A stretch of DNA of 64,000 nt from CAYUEN01 sp964443745 (GCA_964443745.1 CAYUEN010000004.1:14428-78427); one strand, 5' to 3'. Shown: positions 36,607 through 44,393, counted from the first letter of the stretch. Made by a program: numbers and translations. The notes: generated by a model from the letters alone, not told the origin.

Positions 36607-37259
36607 TTGTTTCCAAGTCTTCCTTCCAGATCATACAGCGCATAGGATAAAATCGTAGGAATTTTTGTCTGGGTGTTGATCAGAGGTCTATAGTTTTTCC
36701 ACAATTTCTTAATGGAGTCGTCCATCTTCATCGAAAGCGTATCGATTTTGTAGAGGGTCCTGGCGAGTTTTCCCGTATCGGAATCGAATCCGAGGTGATA
36801 TTCCAGATAGGATCTGAATGCCGTGGCCAGATAGAGATTCATCTGCCAATTGCGGGGGATGGAGACCGTTTTGGGTTGAATCGATTCCGCACCTTCCTGC
36901 AGACCGGTACAGTAGTCGAGAATCTGCGTCATATTCTCCTTGGTCAGCTTTTTGGGAAGTGTCGATTTGATTTTGTCTTTACTGAAGGAGAGATACTCCA
37001 GGACGTTTTTGGCGTTGTCGTCCGGAGCGTTGATCGCCGCCTTTCGAAACGCTTTCTCCAGTGTATGGATCGTTCGCTCTATTTCGTCGGAGAGAAGCGG
37101 GTTGTGTGCATAGTAGTGAAGGAAAAGAGCGTCCGCCGCGATTTTTTGACTGGCATACTGTATCTGGGTGACCGCGATCACGAAATCCTGCATCGATGCG
37201 AAAAGTGTCGTCGAACACCACAACAGAAGAGAAGCGATTACTTTTTTGGAGATATACAT
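36603..37259 (-). CDS. Exported helical protein, distant PilJ-like
   Basis: A 218-residue protein with a signal peptide ending TTLFA and an all-helical mature part. The segment VTQIQYASQKIAADALFLHYYA occupies the place of the GKQRMLSQRMAKDY motif of its neighbours but has lost the RM residues. It therefore looks like a degenerate relative of the PilJ/NarX-type sensor domain. No membrane helix follows. Its ATG directly abuts the stop of the next gene upstream, and its end overlaps the NIT receptor start. Confidence 0.62.
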   Translation of the reverse strand: MYISKKVIASLLLWCSTTLFASMQDFVIAVTQIQYASQKIAADALFLHYYAHNPLLSDEIERTIHTLEKAFRKAAINAPDDNAKNVLEYLSFSKDKIKSTLPKKLTKENMTQILDYCTGLQEGAESIQPKTVSIPRNWQMNLYLATAFRSYLEYHLGFDSDTGKLARTLYKIDTLSMKMDDSIKKLWKNYRPLINTQTKIPTILSYALYDLEGRLGNK

Positions 37260-38075
37260 CTATTTGTAAAGCTCCACATAGAGTTTCGTGACTTCGTCCA
37301 TTTTCTTTGTGATATCGTCAGTCGTCGTGAAGACGATAAAAGGAAGTCCTCCTTTTTCGATACCGAGATAGAATTTGTAGACGATTTTCCACAGTTTGTC
37401 GATCTGTTTCAGTTTGTGATCGATGGTAGGGGTGTTGGTGGCGTTCGCCATCAAGTCCGCATGGTTTTGCGCGAATTCATTGACTGCCTGTTTCATCTGA
37501 TCGACCGTATTTTTGTCGTTGATCCCCGATTGATACGCGATGTAGTATTTGGCGATACGTTGCGCCAGCATTCGCTGCTTTCCGGATTTGGCGACGATGA
37601 CCGACTCTTTGTGGGCCGATCCCTTCTTGAGTGCATCCACTACGAACTGGCTTCCTTCCAGAATCGATTCGCTCAGATCGAGTGCCAGCTGGGCGTTGTC
37701 GAGGTTGAAAGGTTGCTTGAGCAACGCTTTGAACTCGTCGCTGCTGAGTTTGACGAACGAGAGTAGGTTTTTGATTTCGGGATCACTGATGGCGGAATTG
37801 AGACGCTGATAGTTGCTCTCGAACTCTTTGAGTGTGGCATCGAGTTGTTTGCTGGCCTTTCCTACGGCTATCTTTTTCCCCAGGTAAAGATAGTCTTTCG
37901 CCATTCGCTGGGAGAGCATTCTCTGTTTTCCCGCTATGTCTATCAATGCCATTTTTTCCGATTTGTCCACCGTTACGATGTCGTTGTTTTGGGGAGTGCC
38001 GGCCGCAAAAGCTATACCGCTTCCTCCTGTAAGTATGAGAAACAACAACGCTGTTTTGAAAATCTCTTTTTTCAT
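37260..38075 (-). CDS. Exported PilJ/NarX-type sensor-domain protein
   Basis: A 271-residue protein with a signal peptide (cleavage near AFA-A) and two copies of the PilJ N-terminal motif: AGKQRMLSQRMAKDYLYLG and SGKQRMLAQRIAKYYI. In NarX and PilJ this motif frames the nitrate-binding helix. There is no transmembrane helix after the signal, so it should be a soluble periplasmic protein. AAAGGA lies upstream. It is the second gene of a four-gene unit. Confidence 0.8.
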   Translation of the reverse strand: MKKEIFKTALLFLILTGGSGIAFAAGTPQNNDIVTVDKSEKMALIDIAGKQRMLSQRMAKDYLYLGKKIAVGKASKQLDATLKEFESNYQRLNSAISDPEIKNLLSFVKLSSDEFKALLKQPFNLDNAQLALDLSESILEGSQFVVDALKKGSAHKESVIVAKSGKQRMLAQRIAKYYIAYQSGINDKNTVDQMKQAVNEFAQNHADLMANATNTPTIDHKLKQIDKLWKIVYKFYLGIEKGGLPFIVFTTTDDITKKMDEVTKLYVELYK

Positions 38076-38079
38076 AATA

Positions 38080-38868
38080 CTATTTTCCTTTCGTTTCTGA
38101 TTCCATTTGAGCGTACAACCCCGTTACCGTATTCATATCTTTGAGTATTTCGTTGGATTTTTTGTATATCAAAGAGGGGATGAATTTACTGCTCGATCGG
38201 TTCATGATTTCGAAAAACATGAACGAGCGTTTCACTTTTTGCAGCAGTTTGGAAATTTCCGGTGTATTTTTCTCGTAGCCGATGAGCAGATCCAGGGAGT
38301 CTTTGAAAAGTTTCATCGCACTCTCCATTTTCCGTTTGAATTCCGGATCGTCCACACCCCAGACTCTGAGCATGTAAAGTCCGGCCATACGCTGTGAAAG
38401 CATTCGCTGGCGTCCGGAGATATTGATGATCTCCCCTGACTTTTTACCGGTCGCTTTGGCGAAAAGTTTCGTCGTGTCGTCGGCGTACTTGAGCAGTGTC
38501 TCGAGCTTTGGTTGAAGCATTTTCGCCTTCTCTTTTTCGGGTTTTTCCAGTAGCGTTTTTTTGAGAGGTTTCCAGAGGGCCATACTCTTTTCGATACTTT
38601 TTTTGATTTGGGAGTCGTTCGTGAAACGGTAGAGCAACTCCATATGGTTTTCGAAAGCTTCCATCGTTTTACGCAGATCCTCTTCGGGATTTCCAAAGGC
38701 GTTTCCCATTCCGATCATAGCGTAGTCTTTCAACATGCGCTGCGTGAACATACGCTGTTTTCCGGCGACATCGACTGCCTGGGAAAGCGAGGTGATTTCC
38801 AGAGCCCATCCAATCGTCGAAAAGAGCAGCAAACATAGTATCCATATCGTTTTAATCGGACCGAAAAT
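38080..38868 (-). CDS. Exported PilJ/NarX-type sensor-domain protein with probable ATT start
   Basis: A 262-residue protein with two PilJ-type motifs, AGKQRMFTQRMLKDYAMIG and SGRQRMLSQRMAGLYML, like its neighbour. No ATG or GTG exists in frame between the upstream stop (38905-38907) and the domain. The only standard start, a TTG at 38832, has no ribosome binding site and would give a signal peptide with no basic residue. AAGGAG (38875-38880) lies 6 bases before an ATT at 38866-38868, giving a normal leader IKTIWILCLLLFSTIGWA. ATT is therefore proposed. First gene of the cluster. Confidence 0.72.
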   Translation of the reverse strand: MFGPIKTIWILCLLLFSTIGWALEITSLSQAVDVAGKQRMFTQRMLKDYAMIGMGNAFGNPEEDLRKTMEAFENHMELLYRFTNDSQIKKSIEKSMALWKPLKKTLLEKPEKEKAKMLQPKLETLLKYADDTTKLFAKATGKKSGEIINISGRQRMLSQRMAGLYMLRVWGVDDPEFKRKMESAMKLFKDSLDLLIGYEKNTPEISKLLQKVKRSFMFFEIMNRSSSKFIPSLIYKKSNEILKDMNTVTGLYAQMESETKGK

Positions 38869-39021
38869 GATCGACTCCTTATGCTGTTTCGTTGATTTTG
38901 TTGCCTATATGGCTATTATGAGCTATATCGGCCGTTTTAAAATTGTCTTGAGTGGGGAAGAAGAGACGGTTTTGATGTTACATGATTGCCTCTCTTGTGC
39001 GACCGAAAGAGAATACGGCTG

Positions 39022-39546
39022 ATGTTCAAAAGAGATCAAGCAAAGACTCAATACCATGTTCGAATGGTACGGAGAATCTTCAAAAAGAACAGAAACAATC
39101 GAAAGCTCGATGCCTTCATCGCCAAATACAAAATCCCCAGAGAGTATCTCTCCGTCAACCGGAGATCGATCTTTCGGGGGATTTGGATCGGCCTTTTCTG
39201 GGGATTTATCCCGATGCCGTTCCAGATGCTGGGGGTGCTTTCGCTCACGCCTTTTTTGAGGTTCAACGTTCCTATCGCGATTACGATGGTGTGGCTCAGC
39301 AATCCCGTGACGATGCCTTTTATGTACTATATGGAATACAAGACGGGGTTGTTTTTGATGGGAAAAGAGGGGCTTCCCGACGTGCAGTTGACGCTGCAGT
39401 GGTTTCAGGATCACTGGGACGATATTCTCGTGCCGCTTTATGTCGGGACGCTTCCGTATTCTCTGCTTGTGGCGCCGCTGGTCGCCTATCTGATCAACTG
39501 GCTTTGGATCCACTCCGTCAGGCGCGAAAGGGCGGAGCGCAAATAG
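39022..39546 (+). CDS. DUF2062-family membrane protein
   Basis: A 174-residue protein with a basic N-terminus and three to four hydrophobic helices. The stretch GIWIGLFWGFIPMPFQML followed by SNPVTMPFMYYMEY is characteristic of DUF2062, a family of unknown function often encoded near cell-envelope genes. The ATG at 39022 was chosen; an upstream TTG at 38986 is less likely. It is divergent from the PilJ cluster and convergent with the DUF1501 gene, with a 3-bp gap. Confidence 0.8.
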   Translation: MFKRDQAKTQYHVRMVRRIFKKNRNNRKLDAFIAKYKIPREYLSVNRRSIFRGIWIGLFWGFIPMPFQMLGVLSLTPFLRFNVPIAITMVWLSNPVTMPFMYYMEYKTGLFLMGKEGLPDVQLTLQWFQDHWDDILVPLYVGTLPYSLLVAPLVAYLINWLWIHSVRRERAERK

Positions 39547-39549
39547 CGC

Positions 39550-40713
39550 CTATGCGATGCACTCCACCGGTGCGAAGCCGTTTAAGAAACTATCCTCGAT
39601 GCCCCACCATCTTTTGACGATCGTCCGATAGAGCGAGCGGTAATCGGTCGTGTATTTCAAATCGCCGTTGCTATCCAGGTCGGTGAGTGAAGGCTGTTTC
39701 GAGTAAAAACCCCCTTTGACTTTTCCGCCTATCATGAAATGCGGCGCAGCGGTGCCATGGTCGGTGCCGTTGCTGGCGTTTGCGGCCGGGCGTCTGCCAA
39801 ACTCCGAGTAAGTCATGATCACCGTCTTGTCCCAGTGGCCGGTTTCGATCAAGCCCTCTTTGAAGGCTCGAAGCGCGTCGGAGAACTCCTCCAGCAATCT
39901 TTCATGCGTGGGCGCCTGGTTTTGATGGGTGTCGAAACTCCCCAGCGCCACTTTGAAAACGGGCGCCTTGATGCCGTTTTTGAGCAAAAAGGCGATGTTT
40001 TCGAGTTTTTTGCCGAATTTGGTCTTCGGAAATTCCGTTTTGATCGGTTCTGGATTTTCCATACTCCGTTTCATCTTTTGCACCGCATCCGCAAGATCGT
40101 TTTGTGTGTTCACAATATGGCTGAGCATCGCATCTTCGAAACGACCTTCGATATGCGCTACGTCGCCCGCTTTTTCGAGAAAACTCTGGGGCGAATCGAA
40201 GACGATGTTGTTCATCCCGGGTGCCGTGAAAGGTTTGGTGTCGTCGTTGCCGACGGTGAGCGAATCGCTGAAAAAGCTGCCGGGCACCTTGTGCGTTTCA
40301 AAGAGTCTGCCGATCCATCCTTTGCTCAGATACCGACCGCTGCCCGATGCCGTGGTCCAGATATCGATGGAGCGAAAATGCGAACGGTTCGGATCGGGAT
40401 ACCCCACACCCAAAACGATCGCCAGCTCCTCTTCGTCCCAGATCTCTTTGAGTTTCGAGAGTTTCGGGTGAAGCCCCAGTCTCTCATCAAGCGCCAAAAC
40501 CTCCTCTTTGGGTACCGCCAGTGTGCCTCTTAGTTCGTAATAGTGTGGATCTTGATAGGGAATGACGGTATTAAGACCGTCGTTTCCACCCTCCAGCTCC
40601 ACCAACACGACGATTCTCTCTTTCGGTATGCCGCTATTTGCCCACATCGCGGAAGGTATCGCCAACGACGCCGCGCTCAATGCGCCGAATCTGATAAATT
40701 CTCTTCTTTTCAT
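39550..40713 (-). CDS. DUF1501-family exported protein (copy 1)
   Basis: A 387-residue protein with a Tat-like leader KRREFIRFGALSAASLA. The rest follows the DUF1501 pattern: a phosphatase-like ELEGGNDGLNTVIPY start, RSHFRSIDIW, FDTHQNQ, MTYSEFGRRP and GTDHGTAAPHFMIGG. The fold is related to alkaline-phosphatase-type enzymes by family knowledge, with a possible metal site formed by the Asp/His residues. GAGGTG precedes the ATG at 40713. It follows the DUF1800 gene by 8 bases; the pair is repeated at 55097-58254. Confidence 0.88.
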   Translation of the reverse strand: MKRREFIRFGALSAASLAIPSAMWANSGIPKERIVVLVELEGGNDGLNTVIPYQDPHYYELRGTLAVPKEEVLALDERLGLHPKLSKLKEIWDEEELAIVLGVGYPDPNRSHFRSIDIWTTASGSGRYLSKGWIGRLFETHKVPGSFFSDSLTVGNDDTKPFTAPGMNNIVFDSPQSFLEKAGDVAHIEGRFEDAMLSHIVNTQNDLADAVQKMKRSMENPEPIKTEFPKTKFGKKLENIAFLLKNGIKAPVFKVALGSFDTHQNQAPTHERLLEEFSDALRAFKEGLIETGHWDKTVIMTYSEFGRRPAANASNGTDHGTAAPHFMIGGKVKGGFYSKQPSLTDLDSNGDLKYTTDYRSLYRTIVKRWWGIEDSFLNGFAPVECIA

Positions 40714-40721
40714 GATGCACC

Positions 40722-42041
40722 TCATTTGAGATTGTAGACAGGATCGAGCAGAATCGACGAAAATCGACTCTTCGGATCCGTCGTTTGTGTGACCGGACCG
40801 GTTACCAGCAGCCATTTTTGAAGCGTAGCGTATGTCGGGTCGGTGCGTTCTTGGTATCGCCTCTGCATCGCTTTGACCGCTTTTTGCAGAAAGCTTCGCC
40901 TCTTAGCCAGTGAGCCCGTGGTGATCCACGCCTTTGCCCCCGGCCATCCTTTGACGTTGGGCGGATTGAAAAGCTCCTGTCCCATCGCTTTGGCGGAGTT
41001 GAAAAGGTAGCGGTGCGGTACGGACTTGATTCCAAACGTTCGCACGCTTCCTACGACCAGCTCCACCGGAGATTTGATCAGATACGCTCTCTTCGCTTCG
41101 TTTTTGAAAGCCTCCGAATATAGAATCTCCCGCAGCAACACCTCGATCTCGTAGCCGCTTTTTCTGAATTTTTCCGCGATACGCGCTACCTCGTGTTTGT
41201 TGATTTCGGGTGAGACGAATTCGCGATAGAACTTTTCGGAGATAAATTCGGCGGTACGGTTTTGTTCCAGGATGATATCGATGATATCGTCTCCGTCGAA
41301 TCGTCCCGTTTTGCCAAGAAATCTCTTTTCCCCGAAATCGTGTACCTTCGGATTGAACTTGAATTTCCCGCTTTTTCTATCGACCGTCCAGCCGGTAAAA
41401 GCGCGTGCCGCCGCTTTGATGTCCGCTTCGGTGTAGTGCCCCTCGCCCAGTGTGAAAAGCTCCAGCAACTCTCTGGCGAAGTTTTCGTTGGGATGGGATT
41501 TTTTGTTGCTGACATTGTCCAGATAGATCAACATCGCCGGATCTTTGGCGATCTCTCTCAGAAGTACCGCGAAGTTTCCCAGCGCCTCGCGCCTGAGCAG
41601 TATGTTTTGTCTCAGCATCAGATTCGGCCACTTGACCTTCGGAAGTTGCGAGGTGAAATGATTGTGCCAAAAAAGCGTCATCTTCTCCGTGACGGGGGAG
41701 GTCGTGGCGATCATCTCGTCGATCCACCACAACTGCAGTTGTCTCCATCTTCGGCGACGAAGCTTGCGAAGCAGCTTTTTCTCCTTTGCGGTGAGTTGTC
41801 TGTATCTCTTCTCTTTCAGCAGGGAAGTCCCGTACCACTCCGGATAGGGGGTTTGCGCCTCATCACCGCTCTCTTCGAGCAATTTTTTGACGGCTTGCTC
41901 GTATGTCAGGGGCCGGAGGGCTTCGATCTCTTCTATCGAAGCGCCAAAACCGGTGCGATCGAGTAAAAAACGCGCCATTTCGAACTCCAGTGCCAGAAGC
42001 AGCGTGGGCAACAACGCCACCAGCAGCGCCACTCTTTTCAT
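40722..42041 (-). CDS. DUF1800-family exported protein (copy 1)
   Basis: A 439-residue protein with a signal peptide (ending LLLALE) and DUF1800 landmarks: FLLDRTGFGAS, KMTLFWHNHFTS, MLIYLDN, NENFARELLELFTLGEGHYTEAD and AARAFTGW. Its role is unknown, but it is always paired with a DUF1501 gene downstream, as here. The promoter carries the tandem 11-bp repeats described at 42072-42103. The family is large in marine and surface-attached bacteria. Confidence 0.9.
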   Translation of the reverse strand: MKRVALLVALLPTLLLALEFEMARFLLDRTGFGASIEEIEALRPLTYEQAVKKLLEESGDEAQTPYPEWYGTSLLKEKRYRQLTAKEKKLLRKLRRRRWRQLQLWWIDEMIATTSPVTEKMTLFWHNHFTSQLPKVKWPNLMLRQNILLRREALGNFAVLLREIAKDPAMLIYLDNVSNKKSHPNENFARELLELFTLGEGHYTEADIKAAARAFTGWTVDRKSGKFKFNPKVHDFGEKRFLGKTGRFDGDDIIDIILEQNRTAEFISEKFYREFVSPEINKHEVARIAEKFRKSGYEIEVLLREILYSEAFKNEAKRAYLIKSPVELVVGSVRTFGIKSVPHRYLFNSAKAMGQELFNPPNVKGWPGAKAWITTGSLAKRRSFLQKAVKAMQRRYQERTDPTYATLQKWLLVTGPVTQTTDPKSRFSSILLDPVYNLK

Positions 42042-42071
42042 GATATCCTCCTCGTTCGTTTGGATGGTGAA

Positions 42072-42103
42072 AGTGTAGAACGGAAGTGTTTAGCGAGTGT
42101 TTA
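42072..42103 (-). promoter_or_regulatory. Direct-repeat operator and -10 of the DUF1800 promoter
   Basis: On the minus strand, two TAAACACT boxes (42096-42103 and 42085-42092) are spaced by exactly 11 bp and lie 7 bases from a -10-like TACACT (42072-42077). Direct repeats with 11-bp period near -35 are typical of OmpR/PhoB-type regulators. The same arrangement precedes the gene at 43973. Confidence 0.6.
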
Positions 42104-42799
42104 GTGGTTCGAAAAATTCGATCGCTTGATCCATTCGGTGAGCGCCTCTATCTCCTGCTCGCTGAGTCTCTGTTTGAACGCGGGCATCGTCATCCTCTCG
42201 AATCCTTTCCATTTGCCATGGCTTCCGTTGGCGATAACATCGGAGATTTCGACGGCGGGTTTGTGTGCAATTTCTTTAAAGGAGGGAGCCGCTTTTTTCG
42301 TTAAGACACCATGGCACGTCAGACACCCTTTGCGTGTGGCCAACTGTTCTCCCAGAGGCAAAGCGTCGAAAGCGGCCTTTTCTTTCATTTTCGTCAGATA
42401 TTTTTCCTGATCGTAGTAGTCGAAGATGTATTCCGCGATCGCTCCCACCTCGTCTTCGGTGACGTTTCCTTTTTGTGAAGGCATCAAACCGTAGGATTCC
42501 AGACTCTTTTTGTCGCAAAACGATTTGCTCGCATCGGGATTAAGAACGTAATCTTTGAAAAAATCGACGAATTTCGGTTTCTTGTCGCTTGGAGAGTCGA
42601 CTTTGATGGAATCCTTGATATGGAACGCCACCGCCATCATCGGGGGTGCTTTTTCCTCTTCGTACGTTTTGGGCGGCATATCGAGATTGTGGCAGGATGC
42701 GCATTTGTCATGCAGCAGGGTTTTGCCGTCGTAGCGGATCTCTTTTTCGTTGCAGCCGCCCAGGAGAACGATGATCAGAAGCGGTAGCAGATTATTCAT
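42101..42799 (-). CDS. Di-heme c-type cytochrome lipoprotein
   Basis: A 232-residue protein with a lipobox-like leader (LLGGC) and two haem-binding motifs, CASCH near the start of the mature part and CLTCH in the second half. It would be anchored to the membrane in the periplasm and carry electrons. The two halves look like two class I cytochrome c domains. The start at 42799 overlaps the DUF134 stop. The upstream repeat-containing promoter belongs to the next gene, not this one. Confidence 0.82.
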   Translation of the reverse strand: MNNLLPLLIIVLLGGCNEKEIRYDGKTLLHDKCASCHNLDMPPKTYEEEKAPPMMAVAFHIKDSIKVDSPSDKKPKFVDFFKDYVLNPDASKSFCDKKSLESYGLMPSQKGNVTEDEVGAIAEYIFDYYDQEKYLTKMKEKAAFDALPLGEQLATRKGCLTCHGVLTKKAAPSFKEIAHKPAVEISDVIANGSHGKWKGFERMTMPAFKQRLSEQEIEALTEWIKRSNFSNH

Positions 42800-43103
42800 T
42801 CTCTTCCCCGATCTCTTTGGTGATGGAAATGGCTTTGGTATGTAGCAGCGCATCCGCAATCTTTCGATGGGCGCTTTCGAGGATGCGGGAAAAAGTGGTG
42901 CGGGAGATCCCCATTTTTTCCGCCGCGTCCTGCTGATAGAGACCTTCGTAGTCGCTCAGTCGTATGGCCTCCATCTCGTCTTTGGCCATCACCACCTTTT
43001 CGAGTTCGATTCTTCGTATGCCGCATGGCTTGAAACAGACTCCGGTGTGGTCTTTTTCGATCTTTCGTCTGATCTTTCTGCGCCCGTGAAGACAAGGGGT
43101 CAG
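42792..43103 (-). CDS. DUF134-family protein with unclear start
   Basis: About 100 residues with the DUF134 helix-turn-helix core FKPCGIRRIELEKVV...MEAIRLSDYEGLYQQDAAEKMGISRTTFSRILESAHRKIADAL. This looks like a small DNA-binding protein. The N-terminal part RRKIRRKIEK fits the family, but no ATG/GTG/TTG precedes it in frame before a stop codon; a CTG at 43103 is the best guess. Directly upstream is a run of imperfect 8-bp repeats, so the start may have been damaged. The GTG at 42995 would lose the conserved Cys segment. Confidence 0.55.
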   Translation of the reverse strand: MTPCLHGRRKIRRKIEKDHTGVCFKPCGIRRIELEKVVMAKDEMEAIRLSDYEGLYQQDAAEKMGISRTTFSRILESAHRKIADALLHTKAISITKEIGEENE

Positions 43104-43150
43104 TGCTCACAATGCCCCAATGCCCCAGTGCCTTCAATGTCTCAATACTC
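43101..43150. repeat. Imperfect 8-9 bp tandem repeats
   Basis: Short units of the type CAGTGCTC / AATGCCCC / AATGCCCC / AGTGCCTT / CAATGTCT follow each other from 43101 to 43150, between the DUF134 gene and the Sel1 gene end. Two units are identical; the rest have drifted. Confidence 0.6.
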
Positions 43151-43642
43151 CAACATCTCTTCGATAAATCGTACCATCTCCGACGCTTCGTCATCTCCCA
43201 GATCGGCGGCTTTTTGAAACCACGCTTTCGCTTTGTCCAGATCCTGCTCCACCGCTTCGCCTTTGTAGTAGTACCACCCCGTGATGAGCATCGCGTCTTT
43301 GTCTCCGAGATTTGCGGCGCGTTCGTACCAGTAGAGCGCTTTTTGCGGATCTTGGGGGACGATGTTTCCCTCTCCGTAGGCGACGCCGAGCAAAAAGGCT
43401 GCATCGGCGTTGTGCTGCTCGGTAGCGGCTTTGGAGAGAAGGGTGATCGCTTCTTCGTTGTTGGAGCGGTTGTCGTCGTAGTAGGCTTTGAGTCCCAGCA
43501 GATAGCTCTCGTGCGCAGCCCATAGCGTCAGTGCCGAGTTTTTCAATGTTTTGTCGTGGTAAGAGGTAATGCCTTCCATGCTTTTATCCATTTCGGCACT
43601 AGCGAGTACGGAGCAGAGAAACAAAAACGCCAGATAGCGCAT
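43142..43642 (-). CDS. Exported Sel1-like repeat protein
   Basis: A 166-residue protein with a signal peptide (ending SVLASA) and two to three Sel1-type TPR units, for example DAAFLLGVAYGEGNIVPQDPQKALYWYERAANLGD and AMLITGWYYYKGEAVEQDLDKAKAWFQKAADLGD. Such proteins in Campylobacterota (Hcp-type) are secreted. The cysteine pairs usual in Hcp proteins are missing. Its ATG overlaps the stop of the Lys/Arg-rich gene (ATGA). Confidence 0.85.
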   Translation of the reverse strand: MRYLAFLFLCSVLASAEMDKSMEGITSYHDKTLKNSALTLWAAHESYLLGLKAYYDDNRSNNEEAITLLSKAATEQHNADAAFLLGVAYGEGNIVPQDPQKALYWYERAANLGDKDAMLITGWYYYKGEAVEQDLDKAKAWFQKAADLGDDEASEMVRFIEEMLEY

Positions 43643-43917
43643 CAGGGGGCGACCTTTAGCTTATGAAGTTTGCGCTTGATGCGGTTTTCTCTCATTTTTT
43701 GCCGAAAACGGCTCTTTTTGAGTCTCTTTTTGAGCTTTTTGCGAAGCTTGTGCGCCCGCGCTTTTTTGAGCTTTTCCCTGAGTATTTTGCGTTTGAGTTT
43801 TTTGGTCTGTTTGACCTTTTCCAGCAGCATAATACGCTCTTTGGGAGTGAGCTTTTCCATCCGCCCGCTCCCAAAGAGAAACGTCATCGTCAAAACGGCA
43901 AGTAACACGATTCGCAT
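43642..43917 (-). CDS. Exported Lys/Arg-rich small protein
   Basis: A 91-residue protein with an apparent signal peptide (MRIVLLAVLTMTFLFGSG) and a mature part in which about half of the residues are Lys or Arg (35 of 73). The composition is patterned as heptad-like helices (EKLTPKERIMLLEKVKQTKKL...). AGGAG precedes the ATG, and a good promoter lies upstream, so it is a real gene. The strong positive charge outside the cytosol suggests binding to polyanions, membrane or wall; the family is unknown. Confidence 0.75.
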   Translation of the reverse strand: MRIVLLAVLTMTFLFGSGRMEKLTPKERIMLLEKVKQTKKLKRKILREKLKKARAHKLRKKLKKRLKKSRFRQKMRENRIKRKLHKLKVAP

Positions 43918-43936
43918 AATAATCTCCTGATGGGAT

Positions 43937-43966
43937 ATTGTACCAAATCAGCGTGCGAATTGACAA
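43937..43966 (-). promoter_or_regulatory. Sigma-70-like promoter of the Lys/Arg-rich gene
   Basis: On the minus strand, TTGTCA (43961-43966) lies 18 bases from TACAAT (43937-43942), 19 bases before the ATG at 43917. Confidence 0.6.
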
Positions 43967-43972
43967 AAGAGA

Positions 43973-44326
43973 CTATTTGTGTACAATGTCGCCCCTTCCT
44001 TTCGCTTTGCCTTTTCCGCCGATGATACCTCTGCCCACACCTTTTCCTTTTCCTTTAAAGCAGCCTTTGCCGATGGCGATACCCCTGCCGGAAACCGTAC
44101 CGTTGCCTTTTTTGTAGCGGATGTGACCTTCCCGATCTTTATAGATGACGATACCTTTTCCGCTGACGGTACCTTCGCCCTTAAGAGCGAATTTTCCCCG
44201 TCCCGCACCTTTTCCTGCGAAGATTCCTTTGCCTTTGACGACACCTGTCCCTTCTACTGTATCTGCCATCGCCGGAACCGTTGCCAATACCGCGCCCAAA
44301 AGTGCTACTGTCATAAGATGTTTCAT
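43973..44326 (-). CDS. Exported Gly-Lys-Gly repeat protein
   Basis: A 117-residue protein: signal peptide (MKHLMTVALLGAVLATVPAMA) and then a mature sequence dominated by GKG/GRG/GEG/GNG triplets at about 6-10 residue spacing (GTGVVKGKGIFAGKGAGRGKFALKG). This suggests a repetitive beta structure with basic surface. A central DREGHIRYKK segment interrupts the repeats. No family recognised. AAGGGG lies upstream, and its promoter carries the same 11-bp direct repeat as the DUF1800 promoter. Confidence 0.7.
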   Translation of the reverse strand: MKHLMTVALLGAVLATVPAMADTVEGTGVVKGKGIFAGKGAGRGKFALKGEGTVSGKGIVIYKDREGHIRYKKGNGTVSGRGIAIGKGCFKGKGKGVGRGIIGGKGKAKGRGDIVHK

Positions 44327-44361
44327 TTCGAACCCCTTGTGCAAAATTTAATGACAACGTA

Positions 44362-44393
44362 AATGTAACATCGGAGTGTTTACTGAGTGTTTA
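44362..44393 (-). promoter_or_regulatory. Direct-repeat operator and -10 of the GKG gene promoter
   Basis: On the minus strand, two TAAACACT boxes (44386-44393 and 44375-44382), 11 bp apart, lie 7 bases from TACATT (44362-44367). The geometry is identical to 42072-42103. A hairpin GAGTGTTT/AAACACTC (44385-44406) overlaps the outer box. Confidence 0.6.

Noticed and set aside
38080..38832. TTG at 38832 as start of the first PilJ-type gene
   Set aside because: It has no ribosome binding site and would give a signal peptide lacking a basic N-region; the ATT with AAGGAG is better.
43101..43150. Short tandem repeats as a CRISPR array
   Set aside because: Units are 8-9 bp with no spacers, so this is a microsatellite-like tract.
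43973..44326. GKG repeats as a possible CRISPR or DNA repeat
   Set aside because: The DNA repeats are irregular in length and sequence; the pattern comes from coding for Gly-Lys triplets in a normal frame with signal peptide.
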